A stretch of 64,000 nucleotides of DNA from Pseudofrankia sp. DC12 (GCF_000966285.1 NZ_KQ031391.1:3796440-3860439); one strand, 5' to 3'. Positions 44,133-53,368 are shown, counted from the stretch's first letter. The notes: generated by a model not told the origin, from the letters alone. Numbers and translations: made by a program.

Positions 44133-44432
44133 ATGGGTGCGACGAGTGAAAACGGCCGGCGACCCGCTGCTGGTGGTTTGTTTCAAACCCTCGCGGCCGG
44201 ACTGGATCAGGTAGAGCGCGAGCAGACCCTTGATCTGATCAGACAGCGTCTTTTCGCCGACCGCGCCGCGGCGGCGGCCGGACAGCGTGAGCGGCAGGTG
44301 GACGTAGGTACCCGCACACGCGCGCGCCGCCGCCGCGGCGACTCCGATGACTCGGTCCCGTCTCGCGATGATCCTGGCTCGGCTCCTGCGCGCAGCCGCG
44401 TGAGCCATCCGAAGCACGGTTCCCAGAGTTAG
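44133..44432 (+). CDS. Small charged hypothetical protein
   Basis: 99 residues: a helical segment (LAAGLDQVEREQTLDLIRQR) and an Arg/Ser-rich tail. It starts at ATG 44133, 10 bp after the preceding gene, so it could form a short operon, but it has no recognised homology and could be a chance frame. Confidence 0.3.
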   Translation: MGATSENGRRPAAGGLFQTLAAGLDQVEREQTLDLIRQRLFADRAAAAAGQRERQVDVGTRTRARRRRGDSDDSVPSRDDPGSAPARSRVSHPKHGSQS

Positions 44433-44624
44433 CTCCGTGACCGCCCGGAACCTGCCGGGACGAGGCTCGCCGCGCGGTGCATTCAACCCGAAATTCCGCC
44501 CTCATTGGCCGCGTGGCCGTTCTGCCCTGAAAGTAATGCGGAGCGCGCGTAGGTGGCCTTGTTGCCGCGAGCTGTTCGGTTCCGTCAGGCCGGACGCCGC
44601 GGGCCATGCTGACCGGCGGCGCGG

Positions 44625-46175
44625 TCAGCGGATGGGCGCCCAGCCCGGGGAGTGCGCGCCCAGTGAGCTGGGTGGGCGGTCGTAGCCGCGCGCGGCGCCG
44701 CCGACCACACCGGGCGCGGCGATGTAGGAGAGCTCGCCGAACTCGCTGCGCATGGTGCGCCGGAACGGGTCGACGTCGGCGTCGCTCAGGCCCGGCTGGG
44801 CCAGGGTGTCCCGTTGCCCCAGGCCCATCAGCCAGCGGCCCGTCTGGGCCAGTGAGAGCCGGACGTGCCAGCTGCCGCCGGCTCCCTCGCGGCGGGCGAG
44901 CGCGGCCAGCACCCCGTACGCGGCGAGGTGGCCGGTGGCGTGGCTCAGCGCCGACGCGGGCAGCGGCTGCGGCCGGTCCGACCCGGCTGCCCGGGCGGAC
45001 TCGACCGCGAGCCCGGACGCCGTCTGCACCAGGCCGTCGAAGCCGCGCAGCCCGCTCCACGGCCCGAGCCGGCCGTAGGCGCTGATCGTCGCGCACACGA
45101 GGCCGGGTCGGATCCTGGCCAGGTCCTCCGGCCCGAACCCGAGCCGGTCCAGTGCCTTCGGCCGGTAGGCCTGGATGACGACGTCCGCCGCGGCGACCAG
45201 GTCGCGCAGCCGCCGGGCATCGGTCCCGACCCGCAGGTTCAGGAACGTGCCGCGCTTGCCGAACCCTGTGTCGATCAGGAGTGTCCGGCTGTCCGGCAGG
45301 TGCGCCGCGCCCACCCGCAGCACGTCCGCGCCGAACGAGGCCAGCGCCCGGCCACAGACGGGACCGGCGGTCGCGCGGGTCATGTCCAGCACCCGCAGCC
45401 CGGCCGCCGGGCGGGCCGGCGACGCCACCGCCTGCGCCTGCGCCGACAACGCCTGCGCCGGCGCCGACGGCACGGTGGTCCCGCGGAACCGCGCCATCGC
45501 GGATGGCCCGGCCGGCGGTACACCCTCGTCCAGTTGCTCGATCTCGATCAGCGGCAGCCCGGCGACGGCGTGCCCGGCCGGGTGGGCCCACCACTCCGGC
45601 TCGGCGCGGGCCATCGTGGCGCACATGCCCATCGACTGCAGCTCGGCCTCCAGGCTGGCCGCGTCGTGGCGGGCGATGGCCTGGGCGACGGAGGCCGGCT
45701 CGGCCCGGGCACCGAGCAGCTCGAGGACGCCGGCGCGGTGGTGCGGCAGGTTGCAGTGCACCTGGATCCACCGGTCGTCCCGGGTCGTGTAGTAGCCGGT
45801 CAGCGGATCCGACGGGCTCGGTGCCGGCTGCCCGCCGATCCGCAGCAGCCGCTCACCGCGGAACGCGGCGGCAGCGTGCCGGGTGTCGACGGTGACCGGA
45901 GGGCAGTCGTCTCCCGAGCGCGCGGCCCACAGCTCGGCGGCGCCGTGCGCGGCGGCCGCGGTCGCGATGGTCGCCGCGGCGGTGACCCGGTACAGGCTGG
46001 GCAGCACGTCGGCGGGCCCGGTCACCGTCAGGCTGGCGGCCGCCCGTGCGTCCCCGGTCAGTCGGGCGAACTCGGTGACGATTCCCGCGAGCTCCCGCGC
46101 GCCGTCGCCCGTGGGCTCGCCGACGGCCTCGGGGCGAGGGCTCGGTCGCGGTAGGTCATGCAGCTGATCCGCCAT
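44625..46175 (-). CDS. Family III CoA-transferase (CaiB/BaiF)
   Basis: 516 residues. N-terminal half: TGYYTTRDDRWIQVHCNLPH and ELQSMGMCATMARAEPEWWA. C-terminal CoA-transferase III core: GLRVLDMTRATAGPVCGRAL, FGADVLRVGAAHLPD, KRGTFLNLRVGTDARRLRDL, ADVVIQAYRPKALDRLGFGP, CATISAYGRLGPWSG and FDGLVQTASGLAVESARAAG, where the Asp of FDG is the likely acyl-accepting residue. It seems to be a circularly arranged or two-half version longer than the 400-residue norm. The start is ATG 46175. Substrate unknown; probable acyl-CoA metabolism. Confidence 0.85.
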   Translation of the reverse strand: MADQLHDLPRPSPRPEAVGEPTGDGARELAGIVTEFARLTGDARAAASLTVTGPADVLPSLYRVTAAATIATAAAAHGAAELWAARSGDDCPPVTVDTRHAAAAFRGERLLRIGGQPAPSPSDPLTGYYTTRDDRWIQVHCNLPHHRAGVLELLGARAEPASVAQAIARHDAASLEAELQSMGMCATMARAEPEWWAHPAGHAVAGLPLIEIEQLDEGVPPAGPSAMARFRGTTVPSAPAQALSAQAQAVASPARPAAGLRVLDMTRATAGPVCGRALASFGADVLRVGAAHLPDSRTLLIDTGFGKRGTFLNLRVGTDARRLRDLVAAADVVIQAYRPKALDRLGFGPEDLARIRPGLVCATISAYGRLGPWSGLRGFDGLVQTASGLAVESARAAGSDRPQPLPASALSHATGHLAAYGVLAALARREGAGGSWHVRLSLAQTGRWLMGLGQRDTLAQPGLSDADVDPFRRTMRSEFGELSYIAAPGVVGGAARGYDRPPSSLGAHSPGWAPIR

Positions 46176-46597
46176 GGCTCCGTCCGCTTCGAGGCCTGTC
46201 CAGCTCGCCAATAATCAGCCCGCCTGATGCATACCGTGGGCAGTTGGCGACTCTCAGCATCGCATTTGCTCGCTAGGGGTCGGAACAACGGCCCCAACCA
46301 GGCTCCTGATGACAGAAGGAGATAGCAGTGACGCCTTCGGCGACCGATACGAACAAAGTGCGACAAGTACGCCAGTCTGGCCGGGTTCCTGCGACGAGGT
46401 GGCCCGCTTTGTCGCCGTGATTCGCCCACATCTCGCGTCCCGTTCTGTGATCATCGATCGACGGGAGGTCGAGGAGCCCTGCTCGGGTAGGTGCCGGTCA
46501 GCCGCCACGCGCCGGGTCGCCGGACATGGTGCCGGCGGGGCGAGCGGGCGGGCTGCCCGTGGGCCCGGGCGCGGGGCCGCCGTGAGAGGAGGCCGCC
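46176..46597. other. Intergenic region with a possible 30-codon ORF
   Basis: 422 bp. The only coding hint is GTG 46328 with a strong AAGGAGA 7 nt upstream, followed by 30 codons to a stop at 46418-46420; composition is charged and no family is recognised. Otherwise I see nothing. Confidence 0.3.
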
Positions 46598-47107
46598 ATG
46601 ACCAGGCGGACGACGCTGTACGGCCTCCTCGGTGTCCCGCCGTCGGCCACGGCGGACGAGATCAGGGCCGCGTACCGGCACGCCGCCCGGGAGCTGCACC
46701 CGGATGCCGGGGGCAGTGCGGCCGCCTTCCAGCGGCTCACCACCGCGTACCACATCCTTGGTGACCCAGCCGGCCGGGCCGGCTACGACGAGTACCTCGC
46801 CACCAGCAGCGCCCGCGTGGCCCAGGCCGCCGACGGTGCCCAGCCCGGCGATGGACCGCCGCCTCCCGCGGCCTTCCCCGGGGCCAGCCGGGAGGTCAGG
46901 CGCGGCTACCTCGTGATGACGACCGTGGCGCTGGGGCTGTTCATCCTCGCCGGTACGGTGGTGCGGCCGGTCTCCGTACCGGCCGCCATCGCCATGGCCG
47001 TGGTGGCGATGGTGATCCCGCCGATTGCCGCGATCGTCGCGAACCGCCCGCCGCCCACCCGTGGCACCCGGCGCAAGGGGCGGTCGGCCGGCCACCGGGC
47101 GCCCTGA
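46598..47107 (+). CDS. J-domain membrane protein (DnaJ-like)
   Basis: 169 residues. The N-terminal J domain of about 65 residues has TLYGLLGVPPSATADEIRAA, YRHAARELHPDAGG with the essential HPD, and FQRLTTAYHILGDPAGRAGY. A Pro-rich linker leads to two membrane helices (YLVMTTVALGLFILAGTVV, AAIAMAVVAMVIPPIAAIV). It probably recruits a cytoplasmic Hsp70 to the membrane. ATG 46598 follows GAGAGGAGG. Note that a non-canonical Hsp70-like protein is encoded in this window at 28.5-30.9 kb. Confidence 0.88.
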   Translation: MTRRTTLYGLLGVPPSATADEIRAAYRHAARELHPDAGGSAAAFQRLTTAYHILGDPAGRAGYDEYLATSSARVAQAADGAQPGDGPPPPAAFPGASREVRRGYLVMTTVALGLFILAGTVVRPVSVPAAIAMAVVAMVIPPIAAIVANRPPPTRGTRRKGRSAGHRAP

Positions 47108-47152
47108 CCTGAGATGACGTGAGGACCGGCGGACACCGGAGTCCGCGTTCCC

Positions 47153-47158
47153 TATTCT
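47153..47158 (+). promoter_or_regulatory. -10 element for a leaderless FmdB transcript
   Basis: TATTCT sits 6 nt before ATG 47165 and there is no Shine-Dalgarno, so transcription probably begins at the A of the start codon, a common leaderless arrangement in actinobacteria. Confidence 0.45.
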
Positions 47159-47164
47159 CAAGCC

Positions 47165-47395
47165 ATGGCTCGTTACGACTACCGCTGCCGGGTCTGTGAC
47201 TCCTCGTTCGAGGTGCGTCGCGGGATAACCGAGGACGCGCCTGCCTCGGCGGTGCCCTGCCCGGCCGGTCACACCGAGACCTCGCGGGTCTTCTCTGCGG
47301 TGGCGGTCAGCCGCGGCTCGTCCGCGCCGGTGGGTGCCTCGGTTCCCATGGGCGGCGGCGGTGGCTGCTGCGGTGGCGCCTGCGGCTGCGGCTGA
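47165..47395 (+). CDS. FmdB-family zinc-ribbon protein
   Basis: 76 residues. The FmdB zinc ribbon uses YRCRVCDSSFEVRR (CxxC) and a second pair that is reduced here: VPCPAGH has one Cys plus His instead of the usual CxxC. The C-terminal tail is Gly/Cys-rich (GGGGGCCGGACGCG), as in many actinobacterial members. Probable regulatory or metal-sensing small protein. No ribosome site; likely leaderless. Confidence 0.85.
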   Translation: MARYDYRCRVCDSSFEVRRGITEDAPASAVPCPAGHTETSRVFSAVAVSRGSSAPVGASVPMGGGGGCCGGACGCG

Positions 47396-47816
47396 TCTTC
47401 CGGCGGCCTGCGGCGGCTGGCGCGGTGCCGGTGAGGCGCTCTGACCTGCCCGTGGTCCTGTGGGGCTGGTGTTGCCAGCCGGAGGCCTCAGGCCGTGCAT
47501 TGTGAACGGATGCGGCGCGAAAGTGCCTGGAATATGTCCTACGTGTAACAAGAGCTCAACTGCCCTACCCGCCTGCGCTCGGGTTGGCTAGGTTTCCGCC
47601 AACTCGGCGCGGACTGCACCAGAGAGTCGGAGATCTTCCGGTTCCGCTGGTCACGGGCGTTGGGAGCAGGGGAGACCGCACCGGTTCCGATCTCCATGAC
47701 CGGGCGCGCGCCTCCTCGCGTCCTTGGGGTGGCCGGCCGGATGGGCCGGGCGTCGGACGTGGGAGCGGCGGCGTTCGCGGGTGGGGGTCATGCCCGGCAC
47801 ACGTAGGAGGAAGTTG
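47396..47816. promoter_or_regulatory. Upstream region of the liv operon with an inverted repeat
   Basis: No gene. The inverted repeat GTTGGC-9 nt-GCCAAC (47583-47603) is a candidate operator for the branched-chain amino-acid transporter; the Shine-Dalgarno AGGAGG lies 5-6 nt before ATG 47817. The promoter cannot be placed with confidence. Confidence 0.35.
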
Positions 47817-48992
47817 ATGGAAAGGCGCAGGCTCGTTGGGGCGCTGGCGCTCGCGTCGGCGGTCGCGCTGACCGCTGCCGCCTGTGGCAGCAGCGGCAGC
47901 AGCGGCTCGTCCGGCAGTGGCAAGAAGACGTTCACGATCGGCTTCCAGGGCCCGCTGTCCGGTGACAACCAGCAGCTGGGCATCAACGGCCTCGACGGTG
48001 TGAAGACCGCGATCGCCGAGGCGAACGCGGACTCGTCGCTGCCGTTCACCCTGAAGCTCGTCCAGTCCGACGACCAGGGCGACCCGGCCGTCGCGCCGAC
48101 CGCCGCCCAGAAGCTGGTCGACAACTCGGACGTCATCGCGATGGTCGGCCCGATGTTCTCCGGCGCGACCAAGGCCAGCGAGCAGCTCTTCACGGATGCG
48201 AACCTGCTGTCGGTCAGCCCGTCGGCCACCAACCCGGCCCTGACCACACTGGGCTTCAAGACCTTCTACCGGGTCATCGCGACCGACGCCGGCCAGGGCA
48301 AGGCCGCCGCCGACTACATCTCCAAGGTCCTCAAGCCGGCCAGCGTCTACTCGCTGGACGACGCCTCGGAGTACGGCGCCGGCCTCTCCAAGGTCATCGA
48401 GACGACGCTGACCTCTGACGGCACGAAGTTCACGCACGACTCGATCAACCCGACCAAGGACTACACGGCTGAGGCCACCAAGATCGTGGCGGCGAAGCCG
48501 GACGTCCTGTACTACTCGGGCTACTACGCCGAGTTCGCGCTGCTGACCAAGGCGCTCAAGAGCGCCGGCTTCACCGGCAAGATCATGTCAGGTGACGGCT
48601 CGCTGGACCCGGAGTACATCAAGCAGGCCGGCGCGGCCAACGCTGAGGGTGCCCTCATCAGCTGCCCGTGCCTCCTGGCCGGCGCCGACCCGAACGCCTC
48701 CGCGTTCGTGACGTCGTACAAGAGCACCAACGGTGGCGCCGAGCCGGGTACCTACTCGGCCGAGGCGTACGACGCGACCAACGGGATCATCGCGGTGCTC
48801 AAGCAGCTGGGCACGGGCGCGACCCGCGAGTCGGTCTCGGCCGCGTTCGGCAAGATCGACATCAAGGGCCTGACCAAGCAGATCAAGTTCACGCCCACCG
48901 GTGAGGTCACCGACGCGTCGTTCTACATCTACCAGGTGAAGGACGGCCAGCTGACCGTCCTCGGCCAGACCTCGAAGCTGATCGGCGGCTGA
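47817..48992 (+). CDS. livK: Branched-chain amino-acid ABC transporter substrate-binding lipoprotein
   Basis: 391 residues. Signal peptide with lipobox LTAAACGS, a Ser/Gly spacer, then the periplasmic-binding fold of the LivJ/K type: TIGFQGPLSGDNQQLGINGL, VAPTAAQKLVDNSDVIAMVG, TNPALTTLGFKTFYRVIATD, DVLYYSGYYAEFALLTKALK and GTYSAEAYDATNGIIAVLKQ. ATG 47817 with AGGAGG is certain; the longer open frame is not used. First gene of livKHMGF. The ligand may be branched-chain amino acids, amides or urea; sequence alone does not separate these. Confidence 0.93.
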   Translation: MERRRLVGALALASAVALTAAACGSSGSSGSSGSGKKTFTIGFQGPLSGDNQQLGINGLDGVKTAIAEANADSSLPFTLKLVQSDDQGDPAVAPTAAQKLVDNSDVIAMVGPMFSGATKASEQLFTDANLLSVSPSATNPALTTLGFKTFYRVIATDAGQGKAAADYISKVLKPASVYSLDDASEYGAGLSKVIETTLTSDGTKFTHDSINPTKDYTAEATKIVAAKPDVLYYSGYYAEFALLTKALKSAGFTGKIMSGDGSLDPEYIKQAGAANAEGALISCPCLLAGADPNASAFVTSYKSTNGGAEPGTYSAEAYDATNGIIAVLKQLGTGATRESVSAAFGKIDIKGLTKQIKFTPTGEVTDASFYIYQVKDGQLTVLGQTSKLIGG

Positions 48993-49089
48993 CCCAGCCG
49001 CCCGGACCCGCCGCGTGAGGCCAGCGCGCCGCACGCGGCGGGAGCCGGCCCATGGCGCTCCTCGCCGCGGGGCCGGCCTGGGACCTCAT

Positions 49090-49128
49090 GGATCGGGCGG
49101 CGGGCGCGCATCGGCCGCCGCCCGATCC
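49090..49128 (+). terminator. Intercistronic hairpin between livK and livH
   Basis: A perfect 14-bp stem GGATCGGGCGGCGG (49090-49103) / CCGCCGCCCGATCC (49115-49128), 11-nt loop, no U run, inside the 326-bp livK-livH gap. The gap contains no gene. It probably gives partial termination or 3'-end protection, raising binding protein over permease. Confidence 0.65.
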
Positions 49129-49318
49129 GGCTTTCCGGGGGCCTGGAGATGTCTCGACGGCGCCGCGCCGCCTGCCGGACGGCTGAGCGGGCGCCCGCCT
49201 GGACGCCGGGACCGGACTCGGTCGCCGGCGTCGGGCCCCCGAGTGACCTGGCCGCGGGAGTAAGCGACCGTGATCCGTCGCTCCCGCGGCGGCGGACGAT
49301 CTTCGACAAGGCGGATGC

Positions 49319-50251
49319 ATGGGCTTCGTCCACCAGTTCTGGCAGCTAACCATCGACGGGCTGATGTCGGGCTCGTTGTATGCCGTCATCGCGCTCGGCT
49401 ACACGCTGGTGTACGGCGTCCTGCAGCTGATCAACTTCGCGCACAGCGAGGTCTTCATGCTGGGCGCCTTCGGTGGCCTGTTTGCTGCCCGGCCAATCAT
49501 CCACGCGTTCGACCACACCCCGTCCGGAATGGCCTCGGTCGGGATCGTGATGGTCGGGCTCATCGCCGGCGCGGCGTCCGGCGCGCTCGCCGCGTTCGTG
49601 CTCGAACGAGTGGCCTACCGCCCGCTGCGGAAGCGCAACGCGCCCCGGCTGGCCTACCTGATCAGCGCCATCGGCGCGTCCGGCTTCGCGGTGAACATGG
49701 CCGGCAAGCTGTGGGGGCACCAGAACGTGCCGCTCCCGCCGACGTTCACCAACGGCGTCGTGTTCCACATCTTCACCGGCAAGGTGAACACCCAGACGCT
49801 GGTCATCATCGCGGTCGCCGCGTTCATGCTCATCGTTCTCGACACGCTGGTCGCTCGCACCCGCCTCGGTCAGAGCATCCGCGCGGTCGCTCAGGACGCC
49901 GACACGGCGATCATGATGGGCGTCAACGTCGAGCGGGTCATCGTGCTGACCTTCGTCATCGGTGGAGCGCTGGCGGGTGCCGGTGGCTTCCTGCAGGCGA
50001 TGACGTTCACCGCCGCGAACAACATGGGTTTCCTGCCCGGCGTCAAGGCCTTCACCGCCGCGGTTCTCGGCGGCATCGGCAATGTGCGCGGGGCGGTGCT
50101 CGGCGGTATCACGCTCGGCCTGATCGAGAGCTACGGCGGTTTCATCTTCCAGGCGTCGTACAAGGACGTCATCGCGTTCCTGGTACTGGTGCTGATCCTG
50201 ATGATCCGGCCGACCGGCCTGCTCGGCGAGCGGCTGGGGAGGGCCGCATGA
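49319..50251 (+). CDS. livH: Branched-chain amino-acid ABC permease LivH
   Basis: 310 residues, about eight membrane helices. LivH hallmarks: GLMSGSLYAVIALGYTLVYG, LQLINFAHSEVFMLGAFGG near the start, and the cytoplasmic EAA-like loop RTRLGQSIRAVAQDADTAIM with MGVNVERV. KAFTAAVLGGIGNVRGAVLG is the typical penultimate segment. ATG 49319 follows AAGGCGG. Its stop overlaps livM as ATGA. Confidence 0.95.
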   Translation: MGFVHQFWQLTIDGLMSGSLYAVIALGYTLVYGVLQLINFAHSEVFMLGAFGGLFAARPIIHAFDHTPSGMASVGIVMVGLIAGAASGALAAFVLERVAYRPLRKRNAPRLAYLISAIGASGFAVNMAGKLWGHQNVPLPPTFTNGVVFHIFTGKVNTQTLVIIAVAAFMLIVLDTLVARTRLGQSIRAVAQDADTAIMMGVNVERVIVLTFVIGGALAGAGGFLQAMTFTAANNMGFLPGVKAFTAAVLGGIGNVRGAVLGGITLGLIESYGGFIFQASYKDVIAFLVLVLILMIRPTGLLGERLGRAA

Positions 50252-51654
50252 GCGCCGCGCCGACCATGTCGCAACCGTCGCCGCCCGCGTCCGCCCCGCC
50301 CGCGCCCGCCGGCCGCCCCGGGATCGGCGCTGTCGTCACCGGTGCCCTCTTCAGCCTCAAGGGCCTGCGGCTGCTCGGCACCTGGGTGCTGCTGAGCCTG
50401 GTCCTCGCCGTGATGACGGGCAAGGACGGCTCGCCGGACAAGCCGGCGCACGCCGTGGCCCAGTCCATCTTCGGGCCCAGGATCGTCACCTTCCTGGTCA
50501 TCGCCGTGGTGATGTGGGTGGTGGTCGCGTTGTGGCCGCCGCTGCGGTCGCTGCTCCAGATCCCGGTCGACCAGGCCCGCGGGCCGGCCGCCGTCGTGAC
50601 CGGCAACCGGTACGCCCCGATCGGCCTGAACCTCGTGCTGCTGGTGCTCGCGATCCTCGCGCCGATGTTCTTCTCGACGGCCGCGCAGCAGTCGATGGTC
50701 AACGACATCGGCATCTACGCGCTGCTCGCGCTCGGCCTCAACGTCGTCATCGGCTATGCCGGCATGCTCGACCTGGGCTACATCGCCTTCTTCGCGATCG
50801 GCGCCTACGCGACGGCCTACTTCTCGTACAAGCACACGTCACCGCCGCTGCCGGTGCACGCGCCGTTCAGCCTGAACCCGTTCTTCGTGTTCCCGATCGC
50901 GTTCGTGCTCGCCGCGCTCGCCGGCATCATCCTGGGCGCGCCGACGCTGCGGCTGCGCGGTGACTACCTGGCGATCGTGACGCTCGGGTTCGGCGAGATC
51001 ATCCAGCTGATCGCGAACAACTCGTCGTGGACGAACGGGCCGCGCGGCGCGTTCGGCGTGCCGCACCTCTCGATTCACATCGGCGGCCTGAACTACGCCT
51101 GGAAGCTGGATCCGAGGCCGTACTACTACCTGCTGCTCGTCATCATCGTCGTCGTGATGCTCGCGCTCGGCCGGCTGGAACGGTCGAGAATCGGCCGGGC
51201 CTGGGCGGCGATCCGGGAGGACGAGATCGCCGCCGAGGCGACCGGCGTCCCGACGCTGCGGATGAAGCTGCTGGCGTTCGCGATCGGCGCGTCGGTCTCC
51301 GGCTTCGCCGGGGTGCTGTTCGCGAGCAAGCAGTTCTTCAACCCCGGTGTCTTCAGCCTGCAGGCGTCGTTCCTCGTGGTGACGATCGTCATCTTCGGCG
51401 GCATGGGCAACCGGCTGGGCGTGGTCGTCGGGTCGGTGGTCCTGCAGGGCCTGGCGTTCTACCTGCGAGACAAGGTTCCGGCGACGGACCGCTATATCTG
51501 GTTCGGCGCGGTCGTCATCGTGATGATGATCTTCCGGCCGCAGGGTGTCGTCCCGTCGCGGCGGCGCGGGCGGGAGATCAAGCTGGCCGAGCAGGGCATC
51601 GGCCACGCGGACTCGCTCGGTTCCGCGCCGATCTCGGAGGACCTGGCCTCATGA
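50248..51654 (+). CDS. livM: Branched-chain amino-acid ABC permease LivM
   Basis: 468 residues: a Pro/Ala-rich cytoplasmic head of about 30, two extra N-terminal helices, then the conserved core: GIYALLALGLNVVIGYAGML, YIAFFAIGAYATAYFSY, GDYLAIVTLGFGEIIQLIAN and the EAA loop SRIGRAWAAIREDEIAAEAT. The N-terminal extension makes it longer than E. coli LivM, which is usual in actinobacteria. It starts at ATG 50248 (4-bp overlap with livH) and ends overlapping livG by ATGA. Confidence 0.95.
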   Translation: MSAAPTMSQPSPPASAPPAPAGRPGIGAVVTGALFSLKGLRLLGTWVLLSLVLAVMTGKDGSPDKPAHAVAQSIFGPRIVTFLVIAVVMWVVVALWPPLRSLLQIPVDQARGPAAVVTGNRYAPIGLNLVLLVLAILAPMFFSTAAQQSMVNDIGIYALLALGLNVVIGYAGMLDLGYIAFFAIGAYATAYFSYKHTSPPLPVHAPFSLNPFFVFPIAFVLAALAGIILGAPTLRLRGDYLAIVTLGFGEIIQLIANNSSWTNGPRGAFGVPHLSIHIGGLNYAWKLDPRPYYYLLLVIIVVVMLALGRLERSRIGRAWAAIREDEIAAEATGVPTLRMKLLAFAIGASVSGFAGVLFASKQFFNPGVFSLQASFLVVTIVIFGGMGNRLGVVVGSVVLQGLAFYLRDKVPATDRYIWFGAVVIVMMIFRPQGVVPSRRRGREIKLAEQGIGHADSLGSAPISEDLAS

Positions 51655-52580
51655 GCAAGCACCGTGCATCCGGCCCGGGCGTGGACCGGGGCACCGCCGA
51701 GGCCGTGGCCGTGGCGGCCACCGCCGCGACCGCGGCCTCGGCCGCTGACGGCCCCGGCGGTGACGTGGTCGTCGACGCGCAGGACCTCACGCTGCGGTTC
51801 GGCGGCGTGACCAGTCTCAACGGGGTCTCCCTGCGGCACCGGCGCGGCGAGATCCTCGCCGTCATCGGCCCGAACGGCGCCGGCAAGACTTCGCTGTTCA
51901 ACTGCCTGACCGGGGCCTACAAGCCGCAGGAAGGCTCGGTGCGGTTCGCGCCGACGCCGCAGAAGGCGTACTCGATCGTCGGCCGGACGCCGCACTCCAT
52001 CACCAAGCTCGGGGTCGCCCGGACCTTCCAGAACATCCGGCTGTTCCCGGCGCTGTCCGCGCTGGAGAACGTGCAGATCGGCGCCGAGATGCGCCAGCGC
52101 CACGGCGCGCTCGGCGCGATCTTCGGAACGCCGCGGGCCCGGCGGGAGGACCGCGACGGGGTGGCGCGCTCGGTCGAGCTGATGCGGCTGGTGGGGCTGG
52201 AACACCGGCTGCACGAGCTTTCCTCGTCGTTGCCCTATGGCGAGCAGCGCCGCCTGGAGATCGCCCGGGCGATGGCGACCGAGCCGAGGCTGCTGCTGCT
52301 CGACGAGCCGGCTGCCGGCACGAACCCGTCCGAGAAGCTGGAACTGGCCAACCTGATCCGCGCCATCGCCGAGACCGGCGTGTCGGTGCTGCTCATCGAG
52401 CACGACATGCGGCTGGTCATGTCGGTCGCGGCGAGCGTCGTCGTGCTGAACTTCGGACAGGTCATCGCGCATGGCACGCCCGCCGAGGTGCAGCGCGACC
52501 CGGCGGTCATCGAGGCGTATCTGGGAGCCCAGAGCGACGAGCCCGCCTCCGTCACCATCACGGGGAAGGACCAGTCCTGA
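51651..52580 (+). CDS. livG: Branched-chain amino-acid ABC ATPase LivG
   Basis: 309 residues. A 38-residue Ala-rich N-terminal extension precedes the ATPase: Walker A GPNGAGKTSL, Q-loop VARTFQNIRLF, signature LPYGEQRRLEIARAM, Walker B LLLLDEPAAG, H-loop LLIEHDM. The Leu-Pro-Tyr-Gly-Glu signature and BCA_ABC_TP tail are LivG features. It is coupled to livM (ATGA) and to livF (TGATG, 1-bp overlap). Confidence 0.95.
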   Translation: MSKHRASGPGVDRGTAEAVAVAATAATAASAADGPGGDVVVDAQDLTLRFGGVTSLNGVSLRHRRGEILAVIGPNGAGKTSLFNCLTGAYKPQEGSVRFAPTPQKAYSIVGRTPHSITKLGVARTFQNIRLFPALSALENVQIGAEMRQRHGALGAIFGTPRARREDRDGVARSVELMRLVGLEHRLHELSSSLPYGEQRRLEIARAMATEPRLLLLDEPAAGTNPSEKLELANLIRAIAETGVSVLLIEHDMRLVMSVAASVVVLNFGQVIAHGTPAEVQRDPAVIEAYLGAQSDEPASVTITGKDQS

Positions 52581-53323
52581 TGCTGCTGGAGCTCGTCGAC
52601 GTCGAGGTCGCCTACGGTGCCGTCACCGCGCTGCGCGGAGCTCGGCTGACGGTCGACGCCGGTGAGATCGTCACGCTGCTGGGCGCGAACGGCGCCGGCA
52701 AGACGACGACGCTGCGTACCATCTCCGGGCTGTTGCGGCCGCGGGCCGGGCAGGTACTCCTCGACGGCGAGCCGCTGTCGCGCATCCCCGCGCATCAGCT
52801 GATCCGGCGCGGCGTCGCGCACTCACCGGAGGGCCGGCGGATCTTCCCGTCGATGTCGGTCCGCGAGAACCTGCTGATGGGCGCGTTCCACGACCGCAGA
52901 CACGTCGCCGACGACCTGGAGATGGTCTTCGGAATGTTCCCGCGGCTCAAGGAGCGGATCGGTCAGGCCGGGGGCACGCTCTCCGGCGGTGAGCAGCAGA
53001 TGCTGGCGATCGGCCGGGCCCTGATGAGCAGGCCGCGGCTGCTGCTGCTCGACGAGCCGTCGATGGGCCTGGCGCCGCTGATCGTCCAGACGATCTTCGA
53101 GGTCATCGCGCAGATCAACGCCACCGGCGTGGCCGTGCTGCTCGTCGAGCAGAACGCCGCTCAGGCGCTGCGGATCGCGGACAGGGGCTATGTGCTGGAG
53201 ACGGGCCGGGTCGTGCTCGACGGGCCGGCCGGCGTGCTGCTCGCCGACGACCGCGTCCGCCAGGCCTACCTAGGCGAGGATGTCGGCGCTCCGGCCGGCG
53301 CCGAGGCCGCCGCGACCTCCTGA
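52580..53323 (+). CDS. livF: Branched-chain amino-acid ABC ATPase LivF
   Basis: 247 residues, normal length. Walker A GANGAGKTTTLRTISGLL, GVAHSPEGRRIFPSMSVREN (characteristic LivF segment), signature LSGGEQQMLAIGRALM, Walker B LLLLDEPSMGLAPL, H/D-loop VLLVEQNA. It starts at ATG 52580 overlapping the livG stop. Last gene of the operon, followed by a strong terminator. Confidence 0.95.
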   Translation: MLLELVDVEVAYGAVTALRGARLTVDAGEIVTLLGANGAGKTTTLRTISGLLRPRAGQVLLDGEPLSRIPAHQLIRRGVAHSPEGRRIFPSMSVRENLLMGAFHDRRHVADDLEMVFGMFPRLKERIGQAGGTLSGGEQQMLAIGRALMSRPRLLLLDEPSMGLAPLIVQTIFEVIAQINATGVAVLLVEQNAAQALRIADRGYVLETGRVVLDGPAGVLLADDRVRQAYLGEDVGAPAGAEAAATS

Positions 53324-53332
53324 CCCGGCTGG

Positions 53333-53368
53333 ACGGCGGCACCCGTCACTGACGGGTGCCGCCGTTTT
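53333..53368 (+). terminator. Rho-independent terminator of the liv operon
   Basis: A perfect 15-bp stem ACGGCGGCACCCGTC (53333-53347) / GACGGGTGCCGCCGT (53351-53365) with a 3-nt loop followed by TTT, 10 bp after the livF stop. Confidence 0.9.
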
